Part shown: piece after piece, positions 1-13,027 of the stretch | How the letters are laid out: each line of letters starts with the position of its first letter | Position numbering within the stretch: the stretch's first letter is position 1 | Source of the DNA: Aquatica leii | Taxonomy: Eukaryota; Arthropoda; Insecta; Coleoptera; Lampyridae | Direction: 5' to 3' | Assembly: GCA_035610365.1 (NCBI GenBank) | Contig: CM069433.1 | Coordinates: 168,346,882-168,410,881, forward strand | Length of the DNA: 64,000 bases | The notes under the pieces: model-generated | Database searches by the model: none | Seen by the model: only the letters and a program-made list of their open reading frames with translations | Told to the model about the DNA's origin: nothing | Program-made: the position numbers and the translations under genes

Positions 1-3000
1 AAAAATAGATTAAAAAAAATTGTTACCTTAATTGCATAATTTCTTGACCACTAACAAATTTGCAATTGCTGCAATAAGTTAGTTATAATACTGTTATCGT
101 TATCAGTTGATAAATTGCACGCTTAGCAACGCATTCTGCATGTGTATCCGTTTGTTACAAAATCCTATTAAACCCGATTGACATGCATTTTCTCAAAAAC
201 TTCGCGATTTATTTAACAATTTTTAGTAAAACCGCAAATTACCTGGATTATATTTGAGGAGAGATAGTTATTCTATGTCGTTTTCTAAATAACGTTTCTC
301 AGGAAATTTATGTCAACTTTCCATGTGTTCACGTGTAATTTCTAATTGTCAGCTCTTCCTCTAAAAAACTTTTATATTCTAAACATTAAAGATCACTTCC
401 TGCCTTTAAAATTATAATTTAGTTCAAATTCCTTTGAAAAAAAAACTAGGTGTAAAATCGGTGTATTTTTTCTTGGAAAGTGATCGCAGCAATAGAATAA
501 AAACAATAGCCGTTTACATTTGTAAATAAACAAATAAATAAACAAAAGTGAATGTTTTTTAATAATAATTTACATAAAATTTTGCAAAAGAGGTCACCAA
601 TTAGTTGTTGCCGAGTCCAAATAAAATTCTACGATGATCACGCCAAAAAGGAGGAACACATTAGGCTTGCGAAAGGTGTTCACGAAATCTAAAATTGCTT
701 AACAAAACTGTTGAGCACATATAATTTTATTTTAGTAAACATTTCCTTGCAGTTTCGTTTTTAATATGTCGGTCAAACTAATATATTCAAGATTTAGACA
801 TATCACCAAAAATATTAAACCGCAAACTAAATTACGTGCATACGCAAAATGAAATAAATTTACTAGAAATTAAAGTAGGTCGTTTTTCTCGTCAATTAAT
901 TTTTTTTTCTTTTAAAGATAATTACGGTTTCTCTTCTATGTTTAGATGTATCGTGGCAATGCAATAAAAACATCGAAAGTTTGTTGTGTTGCACTTTTCC
1001 TACGTTTTAAATTGGATAACGGTTTTTCGCTATTTCTCTTTTCACGCGACGAGCGTTACAAATTTAAATCTTTGGAATGAGGAGTTAACAACGAAAGTTT
1101 ACATTAAGTTTGGTTTGCAAATACGTTTTTGCACCTTCTCTAAATTTATGTAAAAATGTCGAGGATAAACCGCGCACTTATTGATTTGAAGTTTATAAAA
1201 TTGGGGGCATCGTAGAATACTTAATGCGTTCTCATTACACAAAAAATTGATAAAATTGCGTAGGGCAGTAACTGTTTATCGAACTGCGATGTTGTTGTTT
1301 ATATGTAATAATAATTATCGGCATTTTCGGTATAGGATATTAAGTCGTTTTTGAATTCACGATGAAAGAACGTTTCGTCGTGTGACGCCGTTATTTTTAA
1401 CTTTCGTTCTTTGCAGATGGTCTTGTACAGTTTAAAAACAGCATCCGTCACATTCCTTAATTTCCTGTTAACGGATATTTTAATGTGGCGCCTATTTATT
1501 AAAAGAAGTAACGATATGATTACGCGCGAAACCTATGCATGATTAAATAACTTGACAAGAATAAACCAGAGGTTTTCACTTTTAACTAATGGATAAAACA
1601 CGGGGGTGAGTTGGGTCGATATGGCTAGACGCTTTCCTAGCAGCAGCGTCGTCCTACCACAAGGTTCAACGCCGCGACGCTCGGGTTCACCCACTCACAC
1701 CCTACTTATTTATGCAATTACTTTACAAAGGCAACAGACTGCATTGTTCGAAACATCTTTTACCATCAATTACAATATTCTTGTCAAAAACACGAATCGA
1801 CAGATTGCTTGCAAAAACAAAGCAACGCCTATGCCACGCATTTATTACCAACACTTTTTTTTCAACAAATATTTATTTTTGAATCCAATTAAAAAGTTGT
1901 CATTTATTCTACTTACTTACAAGCGTAATTCTTAACCGCAATAAATTTCTTTCTTAAAATTAATTTGCACAATTAAAGTAAATCATCTTATCGCATTTAC
2001 ATACATTATTCTTATTCACCTTGTACGAAATATTACTCGGGGCCATGTGTGTTTACCGAAATGTTATTTTTAAGTTAACAAAGCTGAATTTTTATCGTTC
2101 CACTTTTGTGAAATAAATAAGGAACCTAAAAAATGAGACCAAATCGCTTTACTAAAATTTGAAATTATGAAATAGGTTGTAAGTTACATCTAAGTATAAA
2201 TCGTATTTTTGTCATTGATGTATTTTTCCAAGTCTCGTTGCTTGTGAAAATTGTTAAAAATCCTTCTACTTTTCGACAGTTTCTAAACATCGATGTTTTG
2301 AAACTTTTTGATAACGTTAGAAGTAAATATATTTTCTGTCGTATCTGTTATTAAATCAATTTATAAATAATGTACAACACACATTGAATAAGGTTTGTCA
2401 TGGTTCAGATACTCTTCTACGTTTCCAATGTCAATGCCCATGTAAATCAAGTCAAATCGCTGATAATGTCACATTATCGGTGATTACCAACATTTTGCTG
2501 TATGTTTATAATGTACCACAGTGTTTAAAAATATTTTTGGGTTAACGCGCGCATCTTTATAGTACCTATGTTATGTAAAAAAAAGAATACACTTAGATAA
2601 CCTTAGTTTTTCGTTCAATTGCGTACTATATTTGGTTAAATTCCTAGAATTCAAATCTCGCAAAGTCAACGACTTCTAATTTACTTTCGTAATTATCTCC
2701 AAAATACGCGAAAAAAACCAAGGTCTGTGTGACGACGATTAAGTCAAAAATCAACATCACTACCATGTGTGTGTAACTTGCTTCGGTTAAGTTACGTATT
2801 TTAAAGAAGAAAATAAATTATTTTCAATAAGTGATCACGAGATTACTTATTAAAATTCATTTGCACTAGTAGAGTAAACAACCTTCACCTCAATACGAAA
2901 AAGATGACGGGATATATTTGTCGATACAAATAAAAAAATTATTAATCAGAATTAACGCGATTGTATTATACTAAAAAAATGCATTTAAAAAAAATTCCTT

Positions 3001-3861
3001 TGGGGGCCTCTCGCCGTTAGTGTTGTCCTTGGAATTCAGTGCAGCGCACCGTACCGCCTGTAATTACGCGATAGTTATAATAACTTCCGTGTTATATTTA
3101 TGTCATCTGTTGAACATTTTTGCAGCGTAATAAGTAAAGTACGCCCATTTCTAAATTGCAACAGCGGTTGCATTTTCATCGTTATTAATTCTTCTTGTAA
3201 GATACGAGCGAGCTTAGGAATTTCCTCATTGTTATCAAAATTGAGATAAAAAAAGGCAGGTACGTACGTGGAAAATTTGTGATAATACGTGGTGTATAGT
3301 AAAAGTGAACGTGCGCGTATCAATAAAACATACTGTATAAAGTATGTCATTGGAACACAATCTTTTTTTTAATAAAAGCGAATTGCACCTGACGTATTTC
3401 CTATGAATTTTAATGTTTATGCTAATGCAAAAAATCTGTTTTGCATTCTATATCCTTCGCGTTAAAATTTTTGTTATATTACGGCACACAGAAACTCATT
3501 TTCACAAAACTCCTTTTAAAGGAAGTTGATCTTATGTACCGACAATTACATCAGAAAACTTGAATCAGTTTATTTGGGTTAAGGCCAGCGTGTTAAAAAA
3601 AAAGTAAATATTACGACGCTTTTCATTATATAATTCCGATATACCTCGGCGTGTCCCCAATTTGCAATTTAGTCAATTAATTGGCATTTAAAATCTGGTA
3701 CATCTACGCAAAACACTAAGAAATTATCTTATTTACTCAGTAATTACTATTTCTGATTTGCCTTGACCTAAAAAATCAATTTGTAGTAAAGTACAAAGTG
3801 TGTATGTATGTTTTTTTAATTTCTATTAGAAATTCTTTTTTAAATTTGCATATTCTTATAG
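1..3861. other. Non-coding flank or intron upstream of the first visible E74 exon
   Basis: AT-rich sequence with many short poly(T)/poly(A) runs. No open reading frame here resembles a known protein, and I see no tRNA, rRNA or complete transposon. The 3' edge is a usable splice acceptor (AG at 3860-3861), so at least the end of this stretch is intron of Eip74EF. The 5' exons that define E74 isoforms are not recognisable here and probably lie outside the window. Confidence 0.6.
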
Positions 3862-3939
3862 GTGAAACGCTACCGGACAGATCGCCATCATACGGTGCGC
3901 AAGTTTCGTGTTGCACTTATAACAACAGGAATCATAGAG
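3862..3939 (+). CDS. Eip74EF: Eip74EF internal exon (26 codons)
   Basis: A 78-nt exon bounded by an AG acceptor (3860-3861) and a GT donor (3940-3941, GTAAAC). Read with one base carried over from an upstream exon, it is fully open and encodes a short Ser/Cys/Asn-containing stretch that includes ETLPDRSPSYGAQVSCC. It ends in phase 1 (AGA G), and the next exon starts with TG, so splicing yields a valine codon and keeps the frame. The exon belongs to the low-complexity region N-terminal to the ETS domain. Assignment rests on position, splice sites and phase agreement with the three following exons rather than on a recognised domain; upstream exons are not identified. Confidence 0.6.
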
Positions 3940-4517
3940 GTAAACAGCGTTTCTAATATCACATTATTTCTCATTTGTAATCAACATAATTAAAACGCTT
4001 TTTATAGTGAAAATCATTGCGCTAAGAAAAAATTGCAAAGAAAGAAAATTTGACTTTTGTTTTTCTTCTGAATATTGAAACGCTGTTTTGTGTGGAAACT
4101 GTATTGCACCTTAAATTCTAAACAATCAACTTTCTCACACTTCTTTTTATTTAGGTTAATACTTCACACAATGATGAAATTTTTGACATTTGCATATCTA
4201 CGTATCTCAATTGAGCTAAGAAATGATACCAGAAGTACTAAACGTTAGCAATTACACGAATCTAATGTATTTAGTGTGTTATGCAATTATGCAGCGTACA
4301 GACTGCGTAACCTGTAATTGATTCAATCGTTTGTTAGTCGGTCTATGAATTTCATTTAGGTCAAGGGAACTTTCCCTTCCGGTTGAACGTACATTTCTTA
4401 CCTTCATAGACTATTTGTCGGAAACATAATCTTTTCATTTAAATAATTACATCCGCTTTAACAATTCATCACGGTTACTACTAAAATCTAGAAGTTTCAT
4501 TAAAACTTTTGTTGCAG

Positions 4518-4706
4518 TGGACAACAGCGAAATGGGTTATGGGCCACTAAGAATTTCCGAATCTCCTCCACCTACAAAACACCATAGGTCTGAATCTTCG
4601 AGGGCACTTTTGCACGGTATTCTCTCAGGACAACATCCCGGATTGCACCATGCACATGCTCTTATTACTGCTCATCGTACTTCTGCATACACAACGACAA
4701 CAACAG
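4518..4706 (+). CDS. Eip74EF: Eip74EF internal exon (63 codons)
   Basis: A 189-nt exon between a TTGCAG acceptor and a GTAACT donor, entered and left in phase 1. The translation runs from VDNSEMGYGPLRISESPPP through a His-rich stretch (GLHHAHALITAHRTS) to a short Thr run. This is the low-complexity, Ser/Pro/His-rich composition expected of the transactivation region ahead of the E74 ETS domain. Being symmetric (phase 1-1), the exon could be skipped without breaking the frame. No catalytic or structural motif is visible, so confidence comes from the splice sites, the matching phase and the position between other E74 exons. Confidence 0.7.
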
Positions 4707-6988
4707 GTAACTAAATTGTTTTCTTTGTTAAAACGTAGAAAGTTTTTATTATAAGATAATTTCTCTCTACAAACCCAAACTTTCTAACGATTAATTTTAA
4801 ATCAAATACAGTTGCTGTTAGGAGTCCAGATGCATTCCAGTTTCGTCAAAACAACATAAGCTTAAATAATATTAGTTCTGCAATTCTATACGCTTTTCAG
4901 GAAAGTATTACGCAGTGGCGATTGTGCAAAAGAAGGGTTACATATTTACTACAAATACAATGAAAATGTGCAGCTGCGAAGGGTTGCATGTGCAGAAACG
5001 ACAAGAAGGGTATTTTACCTCATTTTTGAAGTAGCACCCGCATAAGAACTTTTATCTACAACAAATACATAAAATTGTGATTTATTATTTTCTCGTTTTT
5101 GCGTTACAAGGCAAAAAATCACGAAATTCTCTAACGATAACAAAAATTGTTTTTAGAACATCTTCAAGGTCCATGTGAATGACTGATATTTTTATCAGCT
5201 TAACGAAAATATCTTATCTTGATGGTTTAAGGTTTTACTTTAATAACATCATTGGTATTTGTGGAAATTTTTTAGTGTGGAAGCTTTACATATTATTTTT
5301 TAAAAATTTGTTACATAATTGTACGGTTAAATGTAGCATTTCTAATTTAGTATTATTTTAATAAGGGAAAACGAACATTTTCGCCCTTAAAAAACAGTTT
5401 TGTTTTCGTCAATGTGTTAAATCAATCATCTTTTATTATTTTTTCGAAGCATATATTAGAAACTTTTTGTTATTTTGATCCATCTATTGATTTTTTATTA
5501 GTAATTGCGTCTATAATAATTGCAACGATTTGATACGTATTGTCATAATCGAATCATTAAGTTTCCGTTGGTTTTGGTTTGGAGAGAAATGTCTTTTTTT
5601 AATTTATTTAAATTTAACGCTCAAATCAAATTTCGTAGTGGATGTAACGGACAAATCTATTCGTAATCCTTTTAGTTTCGCTGACAGATATCCTATTTCG
5701 TTGAAAGGTTTAATTTTGGTAAGTGGTCAGTCTTGATACTACTGACCAACGGACTAGCGTTCATAGTTTTTTCCCACACATGGATTATGTTAAACGATGT
5801 AACTATCTAGAAATATAGGTAAGGGTTCTAGTTAAAGAAATTTGGAACCGGACGTAATGGCCAGTTGAAACTGACCAGTTGTTTAATAGAGAAGAGTTCC
5901 GACAGGTTTAGCCCTTCCTTTATTTCGGATATGTATAAGTGGTCACTAATTCCTGTAGAAAACTAGTTTTCGTATCGTATTTTACCGGTAGATATAAGTT
6001 ATTGGGTTTTTATATAAGAAAAAGGAAGTTAAAGACAACGGTTTATTCGCTTCATCTTCACAATAAAGCTTTAGGGCCTTTCGATTCTTAAAAGGTATTC
6101 ATTACATTATTTTGATTAAAGTCGTTCATGTCTTTGTGTAAACATCTTCTTGTACTACTAATCGGCCCTATCTTACCAAAAATCTTTTGTTGAAGTGTTT
6201 GTAATGATAATATGAGTGGTCAAAATAAGTGTCATATTCTACCTGGATGGGAAGATTCGCCGTATCTTTTTTAATACGTTAAACCAGCTACAAGCCGACT
6301 TTTCACACATGATTCTCTCTTTGTGTTGCAGGTTTTACTTAATGGACGGACATTTTTCCAAAAATAATCTCTATTAATATCGCAGGATTAAATTGAACTT
6401 AGGTGTCGGTCATCAAGTTCCCGGTTCAGCCCATTAGTCACGCATGCATTGCACCCCTTGCCCGGCAGTAAATAAACAACACACCCCTGGCATGTGCAAC
6501 TCGTTCTTTTGTACCCGCGAACCTGTTTCCGAGTCGCTTTAATTCCACGAGCCGATGTCCGGTTCATCCCTTAATGTCCGGCGTGACCTGCTGACCTCAG
6601 TGCCCATTAATCATATCTATTATACACGCCGGGGTCAGAAAAGGGTCAATTTACAGTAACCCTTACAACTATACCTTACTTTACGACTAGTGTCTTTTAC
6701 ATGTATTCAATGTGAACAACTGGAGGATTCCCGATTATGTCGTTACCTACGATGACCGTTGGATAGTTTGATGGCCAGCATTATTGCGATTTACAGGATG
6801 TGAAAGGATACTACGTGAGAACTTGGGGTTTTTGTTGGTCATTTTTTTACACGCCAGCATTGCCTCGACTGTCCTCAATTTGCATTTTGATTTGCAACCG
6901 AAAATTTTGATTTATTTACTTTTTGGATCGAGGCTTAACGATTCTTTTAAATATTTATTAGGTTTTTAAGAGGTAGATTTATTTTCAG
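4707..6988 (+). other. Eip74EF intron, with a GC-richer block at about 6400-6660
   Basis: Intron between two phase-1 exons. No transposon or RNA gene is recognised. A CAG at 4809-4811 is followed by 51 codons open in the E74 frame up to a TGA at 4961-4963 (see findings). The block 6400-6660 is clearly richer in G+C than its surroundings and has no reading frame of note; it could be a regulatory element, but nothing in the sequence proves that. Confidence 0.5.
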
Positions 6989-7231
6989 GTTCACTGCCAC
7001 CGAGTCCAGCGGATTCAGGTGTTTCGGACGTAGATAGTTCTTCCAGTGGTCACGCGTCGACTGACGAGCTCAAATCGCGTTTACAACCACCTGGTCTTGG
7101 ACCACATTCACCTTTAGGTTTTCCACCAAATCAGCAGTTCCTTACACCCTACCATTACCACTCGTCTGGGCATGGACACCCTCATAGAGGCCACATGTCA
7201 CACCAACCACCGTACCCGCATCGACCGCAAT
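6989..7231 (+). CDS. Eip74EF: Eip74EF internal exon with conserved Ser-rich block
   Basis: A 243-nt exon (81 codons, phase 1 to 1) with acceptor TTTTCAG and a strong donor GTAAGT at 7232. Its start encodes SLPPSPADSGVSDVDSSSSG followed by HASTDELKSRL, a Ser/Asp block I recognise as characteristic of E74 proteins upstream of the ETS domain. The rest is Pro/His/Gly/Tyr-rich (for example PYHYHSSGHGHPHRGHMSHQ), a low-complexity region typical of insect transcription factors. It is followed by a 21 kb intron. The exon is symmetric, so its inclusion could vary without a frame change. This is the best identified exon after the ETS exon. Confidence 0.88.
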
Positions 7232-10130
7232 GTAAGTACATTTTAAAACAATGCAATTTCTAAATAACCAGTTACAACTAGCTGCCGAAGATAAATTAAT
7301 CTAAAGATTTTTTTGCTATACATTTAAGATAATGCAGTTTATTGCAACGTAGGTTTTTTTTCCATAGTAACTGTTTATCTTTTATATTTACCGTGACTAA
7401 ATAAACATTTATTATCCATTACGTTCTGATAGATCTCCATAATTAGAGACGATTTTTCTTGTTAAGTTATTTTTATTCGGATAAATATAAATAATTATTG
7501 CAATGGCGCGATAATAAGTTTTAGTAAATTTAATTAAACTTTGTAAACGAGTTGCGTAAATCCTGACCTTCCGCAATGTCAAAATTCTGTTGGTTTCTAG
7601 TCAAAATAGAACACGTTGCCACTTTCAGTTCCTCTGTATAACAACACGGCCACAAATCCACGTTATGTCCTACAATTGAATTGAAATTTTGCCAACATCT
7701 ATTTCGGTAGTTACATTTCTTTTGAAAAAAATTGTGTTTACTTTAGACGTTTTTGTTTTTAATTAGATGAATAATTTTCGAAAATGTATTCGGCTACACC
7801 AAGACCTAGGAGACACAAGCCTTTGTTATCTTTGAATATGGTAAAACGTAAACATTTTAATAATTTATATGGGCATTATGTTTTTAAATTTGTTTTTCAT
7901 TACGATAATTTTTTTAATACATATTTATGATTAACAGATCATTGGCATGTGTTGAAACTGTTTTTATTTTCTTTTTTTAGAGCATTTCTACATCGCGTTA
8001 CTCAATTATTGTTTTTTTTTCGTTAAGCCGGCACGTACGTAACAGGTTTAATTAAAATAAATTATAAAGTTTATCCAGAATGTATTTTTGTTGTAATAAT
8101 TAATTGGTAGTGTTTACAGTAGATAACTGTTTAAGTATCGGGAAAAAATAATACAAATATTGCGAAATGACTTGAAAGTTTTTTGCGACTATCTACACCT
8201 AAAACGGGGACAAATGACGTCGATCGAGACTGGGATGAGGCCCACAAAGTTGGGCTAGGTTAGCGACGCTTTTAAATTGCGCAGAATTTTATTAACTAAT
8301 CGAATTCACCACGAATGGGTGTTGGAATAAAAATTCAATTTGATTTACATGTGCATTAATAAATTTGTCAGTCTGTGTCTTTCAAAAAACTGCATCATAA
8401 TTTTTTTCGTCTCTTAGCATAAATCTGTAAGTCGACTATCTGCTTAGTATTAAAATTCGAATTTAAAAAAAAAATTAGAAATACAAATAGTCTGGATGTT
8501 GTAAAAATATACCCAGTCGGTTAGTAATTTCGAGTTGTAGTTTCAATGGCCGTGTAACATTGGCAGGGACAACACCTACGCCTTTTTCTCAAATACCTTT
8601 ATGTCATACGTTGGTAATTTACTTATAAATACTAATTTCACATTTTTAACACTTTTACGTTCAAAACAACGTCTAGATACTACAATGTCCTTTAGAGGTC
8701 AATTAGTAATGTTTTCGGCAGACAACCATGACCTATCCGATGAGGTGAGCATTATCTTAATATATTAACAGTTAATGTATCTAAATTACGTTAATTTTCG
8801 AGCGTCTCGTTTGCTATCGCATATTTAATTTATGTTTTTATCGCCGTTGCAGTAATCGCAATAACAATTTTTGCTACATTAAACAGTACTTTATTTTCTT
8901 TTCGAGATAGCGTCGAGTTAGGTATGGTTAGGATTTTGTTTATTCCATTTAGTAACGCGGTCTACATTTCCAACGCAACGTTGTAAAAATATCTTGACAC
9001 ATTTAAAAAGAATCTTTAAAATGCGGGATTTCAGTTTTTATATTTATTCTGTCCGAACAAAAATTTACATAAAAAAATCACTTTTAGTTTTTCAACTAAA
9101 AGTTGACGCAAAACAGTTTCTTCTCAGGAAAACGAATAATTACTATTCGCAACTTGCATTACTTGGTCTACGAAGACTAATTAAAATATTACTTTTGCAA
9201 CATTATATGTATATGTCAAAAGTATTTTGAACGAAAGTTTTGAAAAAAAAACAAAAACAATTAATCTAAATGGACTTGACGGTAGTACGTGGTAGTACCA
9301 CCAAGAGGATAAATTGGACCAATCTTGAGAACGTGTGATTAATTCAAACGTTTTAAAATTTTGCAAAAAGCAAAAATATTTTATTCAAGTTACAAAATAC
9401 TGCACAGAGAGTAAAAACATAAAACATTGTTTTTGATTTTAGGGTAACACATTTTTTATGAAAGCACTTTTTAAAATTTTTCTTTCAACACTGTACCAAG
9501 TTTTGCAATGCGAATTCTTCAGTTTTTAGAAAACTATAGTTTCTTGGTGTTTGATCTGCGTTTTAAGGAACTGTTATTTATGTGTTTGGATGCTGGATGG
9601 GTCAATGTTACATTTAAAGGCGGAGGTTTATAATCTGGTAATTAAAGAAGCATCACTTCATTGGATTTTGCAACTTATAAGGGACTAAGCTACCCTAGTG
9701 GGAAGTGTGGACATCCAATAAATTTTTTCCACTTTGTGCTTGGCTTTACAAAAACAAGTATTTTATCGGAAATGTTAACAACTCGATCATCATATGGATT
9801 TTTTTCTTGAAGAAGAAACAAAGACTTCTGTGGCACCAACACAACAAAACTGACAATCGTTGTAATAATACCTCATTACCTGTTAAATAAATCGTCTATT
9901 CGATTCTTTTTTTTTTTGACCTAATTCTTTTTGGTACAGTGGATTAATGCGATTTATCTAAATTATAAATTTTAAACTCAGGGGACAATAGCGCTGGATT
10001 TTGGCTGGTGTAAACTGATCTTTAGATGTCGCTTTAAACAAGCATAATACTAATCTTTTTCTCCCATCAGCTTTTCGTGATTAAAATTACTATTGACGTT
10101 ATTTTTTGAGGGTGTTGTAAGTTTAACGTG
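7232..10130 (+). other. Eip74EF long intron, first part
   Basis: No gene, RNA or recognisable transposon. AT-rich with many homopolymer runs. Short open frames here (for example 8994-9230 and 9705-9890) have no family resemblance and look like chance openings. Confidence 0.5.
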
Positions 10131-10490
10131 TGTATCAGTTTGTAGCATCGTAGCTCCCAAACGAATGGACCGATTTTGATGCGTTTCTATTTTGTTTGAA
10201 AGCTGATGTGATCGAGATGGTTTTTAGCTATAGTTTATGAAGATTTGCTCAGGCGTTTCAAGATCAGCTCATTTCGTACTTGACAAAAGGGTCTTACAAA
10301 CTTTCACAGGTCCGATTGGTTTGACTTGGTGTACTGTTACTTCGGTGGTATTTCCAAGATATGGCAAACTTGAGCTGATACTGCAGTATCAAGTAGTCTG
10401 CAGGATACCCAACTCTTTAGCAACTAGCAAAAGATATAGCGTACTTGAGCTCATTATGATGGTCTCAATCAGTAGATGATGATCGAGACC
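10131..10490. repeat. Interspersed repeat fragment, class not settled
   Basis: The sequence around 10148-10235 (GTAGCTCCCAAACGAATGG, CCGATTTTGATGCG, then GAAAGCTGATGTGATCGAGA) has the look of a repeat tail that recurs in many arthropod genomes. The downstream part up to 10490 has short internal echoes such as TGATACTGCAGTATCA. No ORF of a transposase or reverse transcriptase is attached, so its class (Helitron-like, LINE tail or other) cannot be decided. Confidence 0.35.
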
Positions 10491-10565
10491 CGATAGTGAA
10501 AAAAAATATCGTTAGCTTTTTTTTGGCTCATTAAATGTATTTCGGCAACAAAATCTTCCATTGCA

Positions 10566-10955
10566 ATTAAAAATTTAAATACCTTCCGACACAAAAGAAT
10601 CTCTAAAAACTAAAAATGATTTTGGCCCTTTAACTTTATTATAAGTACTTAGTAATATTTTGATCCAAGCGTCGTCGCGTCGGGGGACTGTTAAGTAAAT
10701 TAAATTAAAAACAGAATTCAAATTGAAACAAGCTTGGTAATGATAAAGTAAAAAAAATTAATACAAGCACTCTATCTCGGCAACGTAGGTCAGTAACAAA
10801 ACAACAATATCAAATTGTTTAGTAATGAGAATACTTCCTTAGCGGTATCCCGGTGCGACGACGCTTGGATCAAATGGTTCCTGGGTACTTATAATAAAGT
10901 TAAAGGGCCAACAAACATATTTTTTTGTGTCGGGGGCTATTTAAATTTTTAATTT
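10566..10955. repeat. Foldback element: about 100-bp inverted arms around a 173-bp loop
   Basis: The left arm (10566-10680) and right arm (10854-10955) are reverse complements of each other with scattered mismatches and small gaps. Shared blocks include GGCCCTTTAACTTTATTATA and GATCCAAGCGTCGTCGC on the left with their complements on the right, and the CCGACACAAAA / TTTTGTGTCGG pair further out. The loop has no coding potential. This is the shape of a non-autonomous foldback or MITE-type transposon, or a source of hairpin RNA if transcribed within the E74 intron. No clear target-site duplication was found, so the exact ends are approximate. Confidence 0.7.
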
Positions 10956-11298
10956 AATTTTATCTTAAGGTAATGGATTTTGTATCACTACTATTTTTAA
11001 CATTAAGTGCACCATTATATGACATTTCATTGTATATAGTCCTCATTTAGCTCTTTCTCTTGAAGAAACATTAGTTTTAGATTTTTTTCTTTTTCCTATA
11101 CCGAAGTCGGTAGAGAGAGAACGTATCATCTACTACTGCACCTTAACTAAATATGAAATTGAAAAAATCAAGTTTTATGGTTTTAAATCAAAATTTATAG
11201 ATTTAGTGAAATAGAAGAAACAGTTACCAATAAAAATTCTTATTGATTAAACTATGGCTTTAGAAAAACCGACTTAGTTTACAGGGAGCGGCACTATC

Positions 11299-13027
11299 AA
11301 ATAAAATCGTTATTATCAATTTTGAAATAACAAATAAAAATGCAATTCTTGTTTGATTTACATGAAATAATAAATAAAGATAATTATTATTCAACTGATT
11401 AAATTACGAATAAAAATTTATTTGTTCTGAGTGAGAAATAAAATTTTAATCATTATTTTACTGATTCTGAATAACAAATAAATAAGTTACGATCGTAGTG
11501 AAGTTTAGATTTGGTAAAATTTTACTATAAAATAATAAATTTTGTTACTTTTTACTGCTTATTTAAGAAATGTCATTTTGCAATTTAGATTAACGTTTGT
11601 TTCTACGTAACATTTTCAGTTTTATAATTAAAGCTACGTTATTCTGTAAGTTAAAAATCATTTCTGCTCTAGGTGATGTTGGTTGTAAAAAAAGCGTAAA
11701 TAGCGCGAGATTGGAAAATATAAAACAAATCGAACGAGAGCTCATCCACATAAGCTCACGGAAAAAGTGAAACTTTTTTACTAATTAATTTCTTTTACTC
11801 CTATTTATTGATGAAAAAGTGAAATGTTTCTGGGACTCTGCCATTTTAAATTAACTTTATTTTATATTAATGATGTTTTATATTCTATATATATATAATT
11901 TGCTTATACCACTCCAATTTTTTAAAGAATTTTCAATCATAAATTAAATTAATTGAAATAAAAAAAGTGAAAACAAGGCTTCATAAACACGTGTATATTC
12001 ACAACGAATTTAAAGGTTAGAATAGCTAATGTCAATATAAAGGTCAGAAATGTAAAAAACAAATATAGTTTGCTGCGACTATGCTGCCCCTATTTTTCGT
12101 TACGATACCTACAACTTATCAAAATTTCAGATTTCTCATCACTAAAGAAATTTCACTTTAGACGTCTTTCAAGATCTCGTGAACTGTGGCGCTGTAGTCG
12201 GTATATGTCAAAATATTGTTACTATCCGTTTTACAAACATTCGCCGGTACATTTTTTCTAACCTATCTTTGCTTTTATCGTTGTATTTATAGTAAATAAG
12301 TCTTTAGGTATTATAAATAAATAAATTTTTATTCAATAAATAAATATCTGATTATTTTTAATTTTTATTGATGTGAGTGTCTTTTAAATAGACTAACGTT
12401 TTTGGAATTCAGATAGACTTGTCAAATTTTTGACTTTTAGTATATTAATTCTGATTTTCGACTCGAGGTCACAGTTCACGACATAATGAAATGCCTCTAA
12501 ATTTAATGAATCATAAAAATTGCAAAATGCAATAAATTTAGTGTTTGATTATTAATACAATTGAAGACGTTAATACGCCAGATTTTTAAAATAAATTGTT
12601 CTTTGTTTAAAATTCTGATACACACATGACAGTAACCTGTTACAAATTCTTCTAAAAATGTTTATTTTGATTAAAAATAACGATTTACGAATTATTTGCT
12701 AAATATAAAATTTCTAACTTGTATGTTCATTAAAAACACAAATAGTTTTTTAAATTGTACAATAAACCGTCAGCAGAATTAAAAAAAAAGTAAAATATAG
12801 AGTAATTTTTTAATCATCACTTAACAATTCAATTTTTATTAGAATGACGATTGATTATTTGTCACTTGATATTTTAATAAAAAATACATTATTACTCGTC
12901 ACTCAGAAACATTCAAATTACAATTAAGATCGTTTAAATAATATTTGTCATTCAGAATTATTGTAATAATGACTAAATGTTATTTAATCATTCAAAAATA
13001 TCAAATAACGATTGATTTTTTATTCCC
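11299..13027. mobile_element. About 1.7-kb element with repeat-rich inverted ends
   Basis: Both ends are built of degenerate repeats of a unit like GAATGACAAATAATTA, in opposite orientation: left about 11299-11520 (GAAATAACAAATAAAAATG, TGAGTGAGAAATAAAA, CTGAATAACAAATAAAT) and right about 12811-13027 (for example TTTGTCATTCAGAATTATT). The outermost blocks match as inverted copies (AATAAAATCGTTATT on the left, AACGATTGATTTTTTATT on the right). The 1.3 kb between them shows no recognisable transposase. I read it as a non-autonomous DNA element with subterminal repeats inside the E74 intron; exact boundaries and target duplication are not established. Confidence 0.45.

Noticed and set aside
1606-1935. 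109-codon open frame (+)
   Set aside because: Begins with a GTG, has low-complexity content typical of translated AT-rich DNA and no family resemblance; no splice context makes it an E74 exon.
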